Assembly (NCBI GenBank): GCA_026027325.1
Contig: JAMSLZ010000015.1
Span: forward strand, 470,001 to 534,000
Direction: 5' to 3'
Source of the DNA: Actinomucor elegans
Lineage: Eukaryota; Mucoromycota; Mucoromycetes; Mucorales; Mucoraceae
Length of the DNA stretch: 64,000 nt
Both the position numbers and the translations under genes were made by a program. The notes under the pieces are model-generated. The model ran no database searches. It was not told where the DNA came from and saw only the letters and a list, made by a program, of their open reading frames with translations. Below, in pieces: positions 51,680-63,345 of the stretch (position 1 is the first letter of the stretch; each line of letters starts with the position of its first letter).

Positions 51680-54600
51680 ATGGATTCATACTATGAGAAT
51701 GCAGACAATGTAACTGGAGAAGAATGTGACGATCCTCACTGTCAAGGCTGCCAAAAGCCTATTGAAGATGGTTCAGTGGTTCAATTTGGTGATGGCATTT
51801 GGCATTTTGAATGGTAAATACTTTTTTGATTTCTAAAAAAAAAATACCTAAGTATTTCCATAGTTTCCGTTGTGCCAAGTGCCACAAATTGGTCGAATGT
51901 TATAGTAACTTGTTACTATTACGAGACGGTAGCCCCATTTGCGAAGACTGTTCTTATAGCTGCCATGCTTGTTCAAAGACAATTAAAGACGAAGCCATTA
52001 TGACAGGTAAAACGGAAAATGAATTGAAATAGCTGCCATGGTAACCATTTTGTGTAGGTGATGAAGCATATCATGCAGATTGCTTTCGGTGCGTTCAATG
52101 TAGCAAAAAGATTGATGATTTAGTATTTACACAAACAAGCAAGGTATACATCTTGTATTACATGCAAAATTCTCGGGTTATTTATATCTTTTTATTAAGG
52201 GAATATATTGCACCAAATGCCATGAAGCCAGAAAACTTTTGAGGTTGAAACGAAGAGACGAAAGAAACAATGTACGAATTCGCCTTAAATTGCATGCAAT
52301 CACTCACAGTTTATATAATAGAGTCGAGTCAACGATACTGTAGCTCCAACTAGACCTAATGCTACTTATAGATCTTCTTCCACCACATCCATTGTCAATG
52401 CTTATGCAGATGATATACTTAAAACGCCTGTACTGGAATCAAATGATATTACTGAACTAAATAATATGCTGATGGGTCAAAGAAACAGTGAGGACACACA
52501 TCGAAATTCTATGGATAACAATCGATTGGAGGCACTAGATCATCTCGACTACAGTACTCAAATACGTGAATTAAAACGTGAACTGGCTGAGAGCAAGGCC
52601 CGTTTAAAAGAAGTTGAAGGCAAATTCAACAAAATCAAGGTACATATAAATAGGAGTCTTTTAGTACATATACTTAAATACTCGTGCAGACTATTAGTCG
52701 AAAAGCTTTAGATGAATTCCATATGGTCAAAGACGGTTATGCTTCTGAAGTTCAAGCCAGAAGAGATGCAGAACAATCCATTGTTCGACTCAAAAGCGAA
52801 CTGACCTTTTATCAGCAAGCTTCTATATTCAATAGCAATGATTTTATTCATTATAACAAACAGGAGATCGAAGATTTGAACCATACAAAGGCCGATCTCG
52901 AGCTAATCTGTCATGAACTCAGATCTGAGCGTGATAGTTTAGTTAGTGAACTGGAAACACACTCCAAGAACATTGAAAAGCTATTTGCGAGTCAAAAACC
53001 TCAAGATTTGCACTGGGAAAGACTGCAGCATGCTTATCAACAGCAACTCAATTCGATGCAAAAAGATATGGCGCTTGCTAAATCCAACTATGCAAAGTTG
53101 ATCAAGGGTAGAGAAGACATTATTTCAGATATGATTTTGTTGAATACCAAGAATGCTGAATTGACTCAGTTAAACAATACTCTATCACGCCGTGTGATGG
53201 AAAAAGAGCAAGAAGCCAAGGTTCAGCCTACAAGTACTGGATTTTTTACCACATCTGAAGAAGTTGCGAAAGGTCATAGCCATAGTAATAGCGGTAGTAG
53301 TACACGCAGTAACCCCGCGCATAGACGTAATCTTTCAACTGGATCTATTGGCCTTACGCATTCTACGAGTATGTCGGATATCAAAGATGTACCTTCAACG
53401 GCTAAACTTGCGCAGCGGGATAGTTTCAATGGATCCGCGGCACCAAAATTGTTTAAATTTAGACGCAATAAAAGTGGCTCTGGCAAGCATAAACAGCAAG
53501 AAGATAAAATCATCTCTATACCTTATGACCAAAACGCAAGATCTCTAGAGCCGGTCTCTGAAAGCTTGTTGAAAAAGGACTCTGATAGTCGATCTGGTGG
53601 TAAACACCATTTTGCTCAAACCAAATTCATAAGACCCATTAAATGTGAAGCATGTAGCGAAAAAATGTGGCGAGTGAGTGAATTGAAATGCTCAGGTAAA
53701 GTTGTGTCCAATAAGATATAATTATATGAAACTAATTGCAATATTAGAGTGCGGTATTGTATGTCACAGCAAGTGCGTTTATAGTGTTCCACAAGTATGC
53801 TACAGAAAATTAAGTCTGGATATGAATAAATCGGATGCAGACGCGACAAGATTCATGTTTGGTAATGATTTAATCAAGCAAGTGCAAGCGGAAAAGAGTA
53901 AAGTGCCATTGGTGGTTGAAAAGTGTATTGAATCAGTTGAATCCAGAGGTAAACATCAATTATAAGCAAGTTTGTACATTTCTTAATTGATTACTATATA
54001 GGTATGGACTATGAGGGTATCTACAGAAAGTCGGGTGGCGTAGGACAAATGAGACAAATTCAACAAGCGTTCGAAAAGGGCGAAATACCCAACTTGATCG
54101 ATGAAGAGAAATGGAATGATATTTGCGCAGTAACAAGTGTACTCAAGCAGTACTTTAGAGAACTGCCTAATCCACTTTTTACCTATGAGCTGCATCCCAA
54201 GTTTATGGATGCCATGAGTAAGTATCTTACAACATAATGTATACAAGTACTAACACAGTCAATAGTGATTTCAAATAGTGCAGAACAATTACAAACGATG
54301 ACTCAGCTGATCCAGACCCTTCCTATTGAAAACTTTAATACACTCAAATATTTGATGCAGCATTTAGACAGGTATAAAAAAAAATCACAATCTAACTTTT
54401 ATTGCCTAATAACTAAATGCCTACTTTAGAGTCCAACAGCGAAATAAGGAAAATTTGATGACCTCCAAGAACATTGCAGTGATATTTGGTCCCACATTAC
54501 TTCGAGATCAGGATGAAAACCGTGACCTTTTGGAAATGAACCACAAAATTAATATTATTGAATTCATATTGAACCATATGGACACTCTCTTTGTCATTGA

Positions 54601-54817
54601 AACCATCACAGGAAGTGCTACCAGTACGATCACCTCATTATCTGCTGCAGACCATCGTCGTATGCACTTGCCGCCTCTTCAACGAGGGGAAGACCTTAGT
54701 AAGTTATTAGGTAGCTTCCAATCAAAAGGCGAACAAGAATCTTGTTCTACCAACAATACGATAGATGGTATTACTTTGCCAGCAGTACCACCTCGTCAGA
54801 ATGCCGGTTATATATAA
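51680..54817 (+). CDS. LIM-LIM-C1-RhoGAP protein (Rho/Cdc42 GTPase-activating protein)
   Basis: It accelerates GTP hydrolysis on a Rho-family GTPase, probably Cdc42 or Rho in polarised growth, acting at the cell cortex. Ten exons: 51,680-51,813; 51,864-52,006; 52,058-52,143; 52,200-52,271; 52,322-52,639; 52,690-53,695; 53,748-53,948; 54,002-54,217; 54,266-54,371; 54,430-54,817. They total 2670 nt, 889 aa. LIM1 is at about residues 21-74 (CQGC...HFECFRCAKC...CEDC) and LIM2 at about 78-132 (CHACSKT...CVQCSKKI...CTKCHEARK). A charged coiled coil spans about 200-400. A Ser/Lys-rich linker leads to a C1 zinc domain at about 557-606 (HHFAQTKFIRPIKCEACSE, then CSECGIVCHSKC). RhoGAP lies at about 635-820 with the arginine finger Arg662 (GIYRKSGG) and NLMTSKNIAVIFGPTLL. 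The LIM-RhoGAP layout matches yeast Rga1/Rga2. The extra C1 domain could add diacylglycerol or membrane binding. All splice phases agree. Confidence 0.93.
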
Positions 54818-55369
54818 TAATTTCTCTGTTTCTTATTTTGTTATGTATATATATATACACTCTTCATATTATATTTTGTATACTTCAGTCTTTTTAGCAT
54901 ATATAAAAAAGAAAGCCATATTACGCATGTTTGAATAGTGTCAGTTTCACTCTATAACTCAATTATCGGTTGAGCTAGCTATTACCAAGTCGGTAGTATT
55001 TTTCAAGCCACATTCGAGCCCTTAGCATATGCAACGTTAATCCCTTTAGCATCTTCATTTTCTTAACGTCATCGTAGCATTTCTCTGATACTAGATATAT
55101 CCCATATGATGTGCATATGCAAATTCCATTGGCTGACTGCTATTGACCTTGGAAGCATTATTATTTTTTTTTGTAGGGGAGCGGGCTCCATTTTTATTTA
55201 AGGTCCTTTAAACGTCAGGTGTGAGAGGAATAAAAGACTGGTATAATAATATTAAATTAAGTTGACAATTGAATGAATGGAAGGAATTGGTGGTTACATA
55301 AGGAGAGTACCTATTGATGGCTGTGGTTCGAGTCAAGCTGCAGTTCCGAGTCAAGCTGGGTAAGAAGTC
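54818..55369. other. Intergenic, no gene seen
   Basis: It contains the 3' end of the RhoGAP transcript (T-rich, TATATATATATAC soon after the stop) and AT-rich DNA. Nothing else was recognised. Confidence 0.5.
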
Positions 55370-56275
55370 GTGCTATTGATTTAAGTACTTTTGAGGGACG
55401 AAAAGGAATATCATCGAAAACAAATCGCCAATGCGCCTGCCAAACGCACTGAAGAGTACATGCGAAGATTTGAAGTGAAGTGAGTTTGGGGAATAGTGGA
55501 TAGGATGTTCAATGAACAGTCGGGAATGAAAGGTGTAGTAGTAGGTAGAATGAGGATAGAGTGATCCTGTTGGGTGGTGGGGAGGGAAGAGAGTGCCGAA
55601 TATAGGCGTAGTAGATGGTTTGCCAGACATAAAATTTGAGTAGACATTCGAAGATAAAGTGATCTAGTGTTTCTCTAGTTGGAATATAAGATGAACAAAG
55701 AGGACAGTTTGGTGAGGGATGTTTTGATTGGATATGTTTGTGGAGGAGGACTTTGGTTGGTATCTTGTTGTGAATAGTACGATACCAGATTGTACGTGCA
55801 GGGAGTGGAATTTGGATTTTCCAAAAGTTTTTCCATTGTTTGGGTGACATAAGAGGAATGGAAGAAGTCTTTGTTGGGATTAATGATTTGTAGTGTTCGA
55901 TTGAGTTGATTGGTGGAGGTTGAGATAAAGGTAGAATGGCAGGCCGAAAGAAAGATTGGCAGAATGAAGTAAGATCAATAGATCGAAGGTCAAAATGATC
56001 AGCGGAACGGGGTCCTTTGAGTATGTGTGCATAAAAGAAGGCATGTAGAATGAGATAGTTGTTTTTGAACAGGTTGATAGCATATCGAGATACTCCTGGG
56101 GAACGCTGAAGTTCATGACGTTCCCGTGTTCTGATAGTTTGGGATCCAAAATCAAAAGTAAATACATCAGTAGCAAGCAGTGTCCTGAGTCCAGGGTGAC
56201 CAGGAATCAGTTCATCGGGACCAACGGCTTGATCAATGGCTCGGGGAGTAGGTAGGTAGGATTGAACTATTGAAG
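55370..56275 (-). pseudogene. LINE ORF2 C-terminal fragment, a second LINE family
   Basis: On the minus strand from about 56,240: DELIPGHPG-like and LLATDVFTFDFGSQTIRTRE, SPGVSRYAINLFKNNYLIL (frames shift), then from 55,850 PKQWKNFWKIQIPLPARTIW, YRTIHNKIPTKVLLHKHIQ and the Cys-His motif PNCPLC...ETLDHFIFEC. This is the RNase H-adjacent zinc-like tail of fungal LINE reverse transcriptases and differs from the LINE at 37.8-48.1 kb. There are several frameshifts and no RT core. It stands alone between two active genes. Confidence 0.8.
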
Positions 56276-56994
56276 CACTATTATCACTATGCGGTCGTCG
56301 TTGTCACTTTTTGTTAAATCACCGGTAGCCAATAAAAAATGGTGACATTTCATAGCAGTTACTTGCTGATCTACTAAAGAAAAAGTACCATAAGAAATGG
56401 GAAATTCTAAAGTTCAAAATACATTGCTGGCATTTTTTTAGTTGCGCAAGTTAAAGAGCAGGGCTTAGTTAGCATATTTATGTTTGGAGGAATAGCCTGA
56501 CTAAGTTTAAGGCAGCTAATATCAACTCTCATAAACTGTAATAGTTGCTGTTATACAAATCCAATGACAGGGCTGACTGAGAAGCACACTGAAAGCACGT
56601 TCATGTGTATATTTTATCAGAAGCAAAAGAAGCGTAATGCACATTTTGCCGTGTTCTACTAGCAAAACGTCAAATGCAAACAAACTAGACTGTGTAACGG
56701 GAATGCTTTTCGGTGCACCCATCATCGCTAACATGTGTCATTCGAAAAAGATTAGGTGCCCAAAAAAAAATGATGCATGTAAAAAGTTATAGTTTTGCTT
56801 TATTCTATGTGTATAATTTTTCAAGAGATTTTGTTATAATAGAAGCACTATTTTAGTGCGTAAAAAGCGCGTAATGCAATTCAAGCCTAAAAAGGCTACC
56901 TGCGCGGTACATGAATACCTTGAAGCACTAGAAGAAAACCTGATCGTTTCTTTCTTTTATACCATTTTTTTTCTTTTTTGTACATATATATGAA
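56276..56994. other. Intergenic and lipase promoter region
   Basis: AT-rich without a recognisable gene. The last 60 bp before the lipase ATG are strongly pyrimidine-rich (TTTCTTTCTTTTATACC, TTTTTTTTCTTTTTTG), like the promoter region before the RhoGAP gene. Confidence 0.5.
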
Positions 56995-59942
56995 ATGACT
57001 TCAAAGGGTAATCAACCTTCGCTCATTAGAAAGCATACACCAACATTGTCACCAGGAACATTACGAGTAAGCAGTCCAGTCAAATTTAGAAAATTCTCAA
57101 ACTATTTATCTGAAGTTGTCCTGTTTCATTAGATAACTATCAAGAATTGTTTTCTTAATACACCAGTAAAACGGCCTTATGTGACAATAACACTAGGAGG
57201 TAACTGATTGTCGATATTATCCATAAGTAGATATGTTAACAGTGGTTAAAGACCATTACCATAAAACATCTATATCCGAATATCCTCAGGGATCATGGAA
57301 CGAAGGATTCGAGCTCAAAGTCACATACCATAATCAATTGTTTGATACAATACAGTTAGATTTATACGATAATGGCACCTTCTTTATAGACAAGCACATT
57401 GGCAGAGCGGAAATACGATTAAATAACTTAGAAGGCATGCCAGAAATATTTACAAGTTACTACGAAGTTTTGGAAAAGAAGTTGTCATTAGGTGCCACAT
57501 CACAAGTAAGTCGAAAAGCGCTCATGACATCCGGTGTAGGCGCTATTCAAGCCGAAATAGCGTACCAGTATCGATACCCATCCAAATCGCAGCAGCAGCA
57601 GCAGCAGCAATTGGGTGAAGAACAGCGCAGTATGTCGTTTGATTTCTCAACAATGAATTGGCTCGTGGACCAACAAAAGAAAGCTTTGTTATCCAAATCT
57701 ATGGATAATATTGACATCTCTCATACCAGCGAGAACCAGCGACTTAGCGACCTTGAGCTGATAGAAGAGTTTAATCGGCACCTCAAGTCGCAGCGAAAAA
57801 CGGATAATATTCAATTTAAAAAGTTTGAACAAAGAGATCACAATGAAAAGGACGATGGTGTGGATTATCCAGATGATAGTAGTGTTGATGATGAAGAGAA
57901 GCTGGGGTTGACATCTGAAAATACAACCAAAAGAGTGTCTCTGACGTATCCCATATCACGCGCTAATAGCCTAAAGAGACCAGAGTCTATTGCTTCAACG
58001 AACGATCATACAAAAGGCGGCATACTTGAAACAGTATCTTCATTCTTTGGTTATACATCGAATGAAAGTATCAATAATCCATCTGTAGCCACGAGCGTCA
58101 GAAGCTGCCAACCCAAAACACCAGATATCAACAAGGAAACCTTGCAAGGAAGCCAACTCTTGGCAAACACGGATGATGACACACTCAAGTCTTTTCCTAT
58201 CTTGGATACAATTGGATCTTGGACAATGGCCAAAGAGACCAATCAAGTATTTCGAGCTATTGGAAAGCTGCTTGTTGCATTTGTAAGTAATACAATTATT
58301 GTACAGAAATGCATATTAACACAACTATATACAAGGGTCAAGGGTTTGAACTGTCTAATCTACAGATATTATCTGGGTTCAATGTAGTAGAAAAGTTTTA
58401 CAGCGATTTACCTCGAGAAAGGACTTGGGATCTAGTCGAAGATGTTTCAGAAATTGAAATGGCTTCTTATATGTGGAGATACGCCATGGCATCGTACGGC
58501 TGGAAGGGCTTAAATTTTATAGGAAAGGGAAACGGCATATTCTCTGACGCAGTGAGAGCTCAATCTGACGCGTTGTCAATTTGCGAGCATTTAGAAATAC
58601 CCAAGGAAGATCTGCTAGCTTATGAGTTAAGAACAGCAGCTGCGTTTAGGCCAAGCTATTATATTGCTAGAGATCGAAAATTGAATGCCATTGTTCTTAG
58701 TATTCGTGGCACCATGGTAAGTTCGATTGACATACGTGAGTGATATAGCGGTTTATGTTATTTAATGTATAGAGTACGTTTGATACAATGACTGATCTTG
58801 TATGTGAATATGAGCCATGGAAAGGTGGATTGGTTCATAAAGGAATGAAGGTAAAACAATTTGAATTAGCGCTTACAGGGTAGACTAATCATTTATCTTA
58901 TCATAGTCTTCAGCTACATGGTTTTTTCGAAATATAGCTCCAAAACTTATTGCTTACGTGAATAAGCATTCTACGACCTCACTATATATTGTAGGACACA
59001 GCTTAGGTGCCTCGACAGCAGCCATATTGACTATTATGCTGCAAGACTATATCAAGGAATTCAGAAAGGGAAAAGATGGAGATTTCAGTATTCATAGTAT
59101 CGGTTATGCTCCTGCGTGCGGATTGAGTCTAAATCTGGCTAACAAATACAAGGTAAGAAAACCTAACTTGATTATTTATTTCCTATACTTGCTGATATGA
59201 TGATATGAAATTAAAGGACCAAATCCAATCCATTGTATTTGCTGATGACTTTGTGAGTAAATTGAGTTATGGCTCCATGATGGATGTAAAAGAGCTTATT
59301 ATTGCTGGAGCAGAGGCAGCGAAAAACATTGGGTTTGGTCAGTTAATCTGGGCTGGAGAATTAGACAACAAGGTTTGGAAAGAAGCTTTTGAAAGAGTTG
59401 CCGAGTGTCGCCAACGCTGCCTAGAAACCATGTCTAATCCAAGAGTATGTATATAGTAGATCCTGATATATCGTAATCTAACCATACTATCTTATTGAAC
59501 CAATAGCTATATGTCGCAGGAACTGTCTATCAATTCTGGCTTGTAAGTTTATAGAATAGTATAACCTTTATTCCAATGTATTGACAAGATATGACAGGAC
59601 CCTATACCCAATAACGAATCTCGCATCGTTATCGAAAGGACTACACCAGAGAAGGTATCGACTGAACTTATCATCCGCATGTCTATCCTTTTGGATCATC
59701 TACCCACCAATTTTGACGTTGCTTTCAAGAGAGCCATGGAATCCTTAAGCTTGAAGGAAGAAAAGGGTATTGAAGCTACGACGGATGCTAATAACAATGC
59801 TAGTCTTGAACCAAACAAGGATGGTACAAGACCTTCTTTGCAGGACCAATTATTCGAGTCTGTAGCAGAAGTTGGCTTGAAAGGCACCACTGAAAGAAGT
59901 GGTGGCGAAGGGAACGTTTTGGGCTCGAGCCAAGAACGATAG
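56995..59942 (+). CDS. C2-domain class-3 lipase (sn-1 diacylglycerol lipase type)
   Basis: A serine hydrolase predicted to cleave diacylglycerol or related membrane lipids. The C2 domain would place it on membranes. Nine exons: 56,995-57,066; 57,133-57,199; 57,231-58,282; 58,336-58,716; 58,773-58,850; 58,907-59,152; 59,217-59,444; 59,507-59,542; 59,598-59,942. They total 2505 nt, 834 aa, with all phases consistent. The C2 domain is at about residues 25-125 (ITIKNCFLNTPVKRPYVTIT, then WNEGFELKVTY and IGRAEIRL), followed by a polyQ tract (about 165) and an acidic Ser-rich linker. In the lipase domain the nucleophile is Ser582 (YIVGHSLGAS), a likely acid is Asp643 (VFADDFVSKLSYGS) and a likely base is His754 (ILLDHLPTNF). 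A substrate-entry motif LSIRGTM precedes. The first ATG (56,992) is followed at once by a stop (ATG AAA TGA), so the second, at 56,995, is taken as the start. The short C-terminal tail is acidic. Confidence 0.9.
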
Positions 59943-60441
59943 TTACCACTTTATAGTCAACTTCACATATAAAATGATCGAGTTACATTATTTAGAATGG
60001 TCGTATCTTAATGTTATTCTTTTTTTTTAAAAAAAAGGGGGGGGGGGGGAGAGAAAGAGGGGTACGTCATATAATCACAGTAAAGATTTAAAAGATATGT
60101 AATTAAAAAAAAATAATGAATACTATAAGATAACAATGATATTGCTTATAATTGGAAAAAAAAAGAAAGGAATAAATATCAAACATGAAGCTCAATGGCG
60201 AAATATTTAATAAGCATAAACCAAGACCATTTAATGTCAAAGAGTGTGCCATCATTTCCAATATTTGAAAAAGATGCCAGATGCAAACTTCAATCAAATT
60301 ATCACATTATACGCTTGCCGCACTCGTACCTGTTACATGATCAGTAATGTGCTGCTTGCAGATCTAGAGTAAGAAAGTTTGTACAATAATTTGAAATATT
60401 TATTATAATACTACCAAAATGAGAAGTTTACTAGAACTTAA
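59943..60441. other. Convergent intergenic region with T9-A8-G13 run
   Basis: It lies between the lipase (+) and TAF3 (-) stops, so it carries two 3' ends. Bases 60,020-60,049 are nine T, eight A and thirteen G in succession, the only long G run in the window. No gene was seen. Confidence 0.7.
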
Positions 60442-62648
60442 TCATCTGATTCGACAGCGTCGACAGTACCATTCTTCCACTTGATCGCTTTCAGCTATAC
60501 CTACACAGCTACCATGAAACCAAACACCACATCGATCACAAGCAATCATAAAGGTACCATAATCCACGGTAGGGTTTTCACAGATACATCGAATCTCTTC
60601 AGTGGTTGTAAATCCATTGTTCATAGAAGAATGCTTGGGCGGCTGTTGAACAGGTCTTTGAGGAATAGGCGAAGATTGGAATTGCTGCTTTTCCAATTTG
60701 ATAGGTACAGGCTCAGTTTGTTTTTTTGGAGATTGCTCAGGTGGTTTGATCTTGAATCGGATTTTAGGTGTACTAGGTGAGGATACGGCAGCATCTTCGG
60801 TAGGAGAATAAGCAGGTAATGGGTTTTGAGAGAAATTGAGCATCAACTTAGGAGTCTTTTTATGTTTCAATTTTTTCTCTTTTTCAGCTGCTGTTGTTGC
60901 ATTACCAGAAGAAAAAGATGAAAGGGATATAGGGCCCGTATTTTGCATAGGTTTTGTCGGCATGAAGGAGGTTAGCGGAGCTGCTGCTACTGATGTACTA
61001 TGAGGAAGTGTTGCTTTTTGTTGGGACTGGAACTGGTGTTGCAGCAACGAGTGGGGCTGTGATGGTTGCACAGGCAATGAAGTAGATGAAACAGTGGCAT
61101 CAGTAACAGCATTCGTAGTGGTGATAGGAGTAGCGGTAGTGCTGGGAAGACCGTTTGGATTATCCTTCATCTGCTGTTCTAATAACTTTTGTCTTTCTAA
61201 AGCCTGTTGCCGTTCCGCCAACATACGTTTCTTCTTAATTATATATTTACTATCTCCAGTTTTGATGGCATTGATATCGACACTGTGTTTACTGATAGTA
61301 TGGTTTGAATTGAAAGGTGATGCACTGATCGGTTTCGTCTTGGCCAGTTTGTTGAGCTGCTTTAATCCTGCCTTTTTCGATGAAGCTCCGCCAGCCAAAA
61401 CAGCCAACATACTAGCAGTTCGAGATAACTTGCCTCCGTCAGGAGATGTAGGCATAGATCCAGGCGATCCATACTCAAACAAGGCCGGTGTAACAGGCGC
61501 AGGTGTGTTTGAAGTTGTAGTATGGATATCAATCAATAAATTGGGCGCGGTCAACTTGGAGATCACCAAAGGTTCAGCTACATTGCGTACAAGTTCATCA
61601 AAGACACCTGAATCATGATTAAACAGGTAATTTCCAGGTGCAGCAGCGTTTTGTGTTTGTGCCTTAAATAATTCATCTCTGCCTGCTAATCCTTCTCCAA
61701 GCTTATACTCAGGCTTATCTTTCATACTCTGTAATGCTTCAGTCAGCGGTGTAATAGCTGCTTTACGTCGCTTACGCGCAGATTCTTGCTCCTCGACTTC
61801 ACTACGTTTATTACCAACTTTTAGCAAGAGTGACAGAGGTTTTGGTTGTGGTAGTTGCTGCTGCTGTTGATTTTCAGAAGCCAAACTGGATTCTTCAAAA
61901 GGTATAATATGGGTAAAAGGATTCTCGATTGGCTTCTTTCTGTTTTTAACAATAACAGGAAGAGGTAAAGAAGAAGCTTGCTGCTGTTGCTGCTGTTGCT
62001 TTTGTTGCTGCTGTATTTTTTGTTCTTCTAATTGTTGCTGCTTTTGTAAGAGCATTCTATCTACTTCATCCATCACAGTGTCTTCTTTGATTTCAGGAAA
62101 AGGTGGAAAATAAGAAGGAATATAGTCTGGTAAAGCATTTTGAGGTGAAGACGAGTCTCCTTCTATCACTGGTGACAAAGAAGGTGAGGGTATATCGTAT
62201 TCTTGCACATTGCCAAACTTGTACTCAATTATATCTTCAAAGGTTGGCTTTCCTCCACTAATGACACCTATCATTTGTAAAGCTTTGTTACTTTGAATTG
62301 TTTAATGGATACATGATTCTTGCTTTTACCTTGTAAAAGTCGGCCTGGATCTGACTGTGCAGACCAACTTGGCGTAAGTGCTTTGCCGTCCTCTTCAAGC
62401 CAACTCTTCAATGTATCGGGATCAATAGAGGCTTCGAGTAATGCTTCCATTAAATCTCGAGCATTACCCATTGTTCTTCCATTTAATTGAGCATATGCCG
62501 ATACTGTTGAGCCTAAAAGTTGAATATAGTTGCAAAACACATCAGTAAGGGTGTCGATCGCGTGGCTGCCGGCAGCCTCGAAGCCAGCGCTTTGTATAAC
62601 TTGCTGTGTGGCAGTCTTTAATATGGAATAACACACGTTATCCGCCAT
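60442..62648 (-). CDS. TAF3: TFIID subunit TAF3 (histone fold plus PHD finger)
   Basis: TAF3 pairs with TAF10 through its histone fold inside TFIID and, where a PHD finger exists, binds H3K4me3 at promoters. Exon 1 is 62,648-62,330 and exon 2 is 62,267-60,442, with a 62-bp intron (GTAAAAG...TGATAG). They total 2145 nt, 714 aa. The bromodomain-associated histone fold is at about residues 3-85 (CYSILKTATQQVIQSAGFEA, AIDTLTDVFCNYIQLLG, NARDLMEALLEA). The middle is disordered: Pro/Ser-rich, polyQ (about 200), Lys-rich (KEKKLKHKKTPKLMLNF). The C-terminal PHD finger is at about residues 667-711 (CICENP...CDRCGVWFHGSCVG...WYCRRC), with all eight zinc ligands present. The protein ends three residues after the PHD. 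This animal-like layout differs from budding-yeast Taf3, which lacks the PHD finger. Confidence 0.93.
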
Positions 62649-63345
62649 GTTTGATCAAGACTACTAGGAATGAAAAGAATAAAAAAGTAGCTTTTGGGTT
62701 AAAATTTTTAGCTGTAGCTTGTAAAGAGGTGATACAGAAAGTTCTAGGGCCCGCTCTAGAGGTCTAAAAACACTGCATAACGGATCTTCTCAGAGTGGAG
62801 CTTCTTTTGCAACTTAGATTTAAGTTAATGGCAGCTCTATTGTAAACAGAGCACTATATGGTAATTAACAGTTACTGCTTTATAATTATGTTTTCAGATA
62901 ACCTAATGATAAAGAATATAGTAACATATGATTGATAAAATGCTTCTCCATGGTTAAAGTAAGGTGCAACCATCAATATGTTAGTCCATGGTTGTTAAGC
63001 AGCTCATATCAATCAAGGCACATTACAACACCTAGTTTTAGAGAAGATTTATCATAATGCTGATAGGATCAGACAAGCTGATGACATGTCATGCAATTGA
63101 ATTTACTGATAACTGGACGTTATGCTTAACAAGCTTTCCTTCTTGAAGCCTAAAGATTTTATATCGAGACAAGAATTACATATTCATACATACTTGTAGT
63201 ATGTATAATAGATGCCAAATAAAGAAAGTGTATAAAATCCATTAAAGCAACAACTTCGTTATATAATAGTATTATCTGACAGCTAATAGAAACCATCCAT
63301 AAGCATTATGTACTGAAAAATAAACTAATATATACTGTAATGGAT
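62649..63345. other. Intergenic, no gene seen
   Basis: It lies between the start of TAF3 and the stop of the transporter, both on the minus strand, so it holds the TAF3 promoter. No pyrimidine-rich element comparable to the other promoters was noted. Confidence 0.5.

Noticed and set aside
49553..59942. Biosynthetic or functional gene cluster from GatA to the lipase
   Set aside because: The genes belong to unrelated pathways, each has its own promoter-like spacer, and there is no shared regulation visible.
60481..61618. Plus-strand open frames of 99 and 174 residues
   Set aside because: They are antisense to the TAF3 coding exon, which has clear domains and splice sites.
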